Of a stretch of DNA of 64,000 nucleotides, positions 63,875 through 64,000 are shown in pieces. Origin of the DNA: Floccifex porci (lineage in GTDB: Bacteria; Bacillota_I; Bacilli_A; Erysipelotrichales; Erysipelotrichaceae). The notes below the pieces were generated by a model, which was not told where the DNA came from, did no database searches, and saw only the letters and a program-made list of their open reading frames with translations. Both the position numbers and the translations under genes were made by a program. How positions within the stretch are numbered: position 1 is the first letter of the stretch; each line of letters opens with the position of its first letter. The stretch is from the NCBI RefSeq assembly GCF_009696175.1, contig NZ_VUMM01000005.1, forward strand, positions 31,925-95,924, given 5' to 3'.

Positions 63875-64000
63875 GAAGTGAACCCCAAAAGTTGGACTAC
63901 CAATTGAAAGGGGTTCATTTTTATATGGCAAAACTTACTAGAGAACAAAGAATAGAAATATATCATAAAAGAAAATCTGGAGTTACTATAAAATCCTTAT
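63875..64000 (+). mobile_element. Left end of an IS3-family-like insertion sequence (partial)
   Basis: TGAACCCCAAAAGTTGGAC at 63879-63897 is like terminal inverted repeats of IS3/IS150-group elements, just ahead of a transposase start. TGAACCCC (63879-63886) can pair with GGGGTTCA (63910-63917). The element runs off the window. The 236 bases between it and the MATE gene are AT-rich with nothing recognised. Confidence 0.65.
63925..64000 (+). CDS. Transposase N-terminus (IS3 OrfA-type HTH), partial
   Basis: 25 codons visible, MAKLTREQRIEIYHKRKSGV, continuing off the window. This is the opening of HTH transposase proteins (IS3 OrfA type; IS30-type is an alternative). SD AAAGGGG 11 bases upstream. 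Confidence 0.65.
   Translation, partial: MAKLTREQRIEIYHKRKSGVTIKSL

Overview
The window is chromosomal DNA of a low-GC Gram-positive bacterium. Codon use is AT-rich, AGGAGG-type Shine-Dalgarno (SD) sites are common, and there is an rpmI-rplT operon with an attenuator-like leader, a T-box riboswitch, CIRCE operators and a division cluster opening with mraZ. The gene mix (FeoB with a Cys-rich partner, lactate permease, M29 and aminopeptidase P peptidases, many envelope glycosyltransferases, a very short division cluster) suggests an anaerobic gut member of the Erysipelotrichia or a close relative. That placement is inference; no rRNA gene is present.

Layout. 1-2250: end of feoA, feoB and a small Cys-rich membrane protein. 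2284-10615: a lipoprotein, prfC, htpG behind two CIRCE-like operators, a dipeptidase, a TrkH-type potassium transporter, a Nudix protein and a DUF1002 protein. 10695-14978: a methionine T-box (AUG specifier) ahead of a frameshifted metY, a B3/4-domain gene, a glutamate-cysteine ligase-like gene and a class II glutamine amidotransferase. 15050-25150: SGNH hydrolase, two tRNA genes, a coiled-coil membrane protein, envelope genes (GT8, O-antigen ligase-like, M23 peptidase), an rRNA methyltransferase, a YitT protein, a transaldolase-like enzyme and lactate permease. 25230-31650: compact division cluster mraZ-rsmH-ftsL-pbp-ftsA-ftsZ. 31651-32380: wreck of a group II intron sitting on the ftsZ terminator. 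32467-44523: envelope polysaccharide region (DUF4358, MBOAT, DHHW, SGNH, GtrA, two LCP proteins, three glycosyltransferases, an orphan methyltransferase-like protein). 44560-48202: tRNA-Lys, infC-rpmI-rplT, an M29 aminopeptidase and a DUF2812-like locus. 48208-53258, minus strand: GT14 glycosyltransferase and a deoC-manA-SDR-C_GCAxxG-deoB group. 53395-63638: acetyltransferases, tRNA-Leu, carB, a small HTH protein, aminopeptidase P, CpXC protein, galE, mscL and a MATE transporter. 63875-64000: left end of an IS3-like insertion sequence running off the window.

How it fits together. Three blocks (17444-20613, 32467-44523, 48208-52584) look devoted to making, acylating and attaching surface glycans, with the two LCP proteins as likely final ligases and galE and manA feeding sugar nucleotides. 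The 10.7-15.0 kb block links methionine supply to gamma-glutamyl thiol chemistry. The deo genes, transaldolase and lactate permease fit fermentative sugar and nucleoside use.

The most unusual signals I see are: a set of genes with no SD whose ATG lies exactly 6 nt after a -10 hexamer, often of the TGN extended type, which suggests leaderless transcription; two CIRCE-like operators framing one promoter at htpG; a methionine T-box operon with a broken first gene and a gamma-glutamyl-thiol gene pair; four 10-bp-phased repeats in front of mraZ; and the group II intron relic. No single large undescribed system such as a new defence locus was evident.
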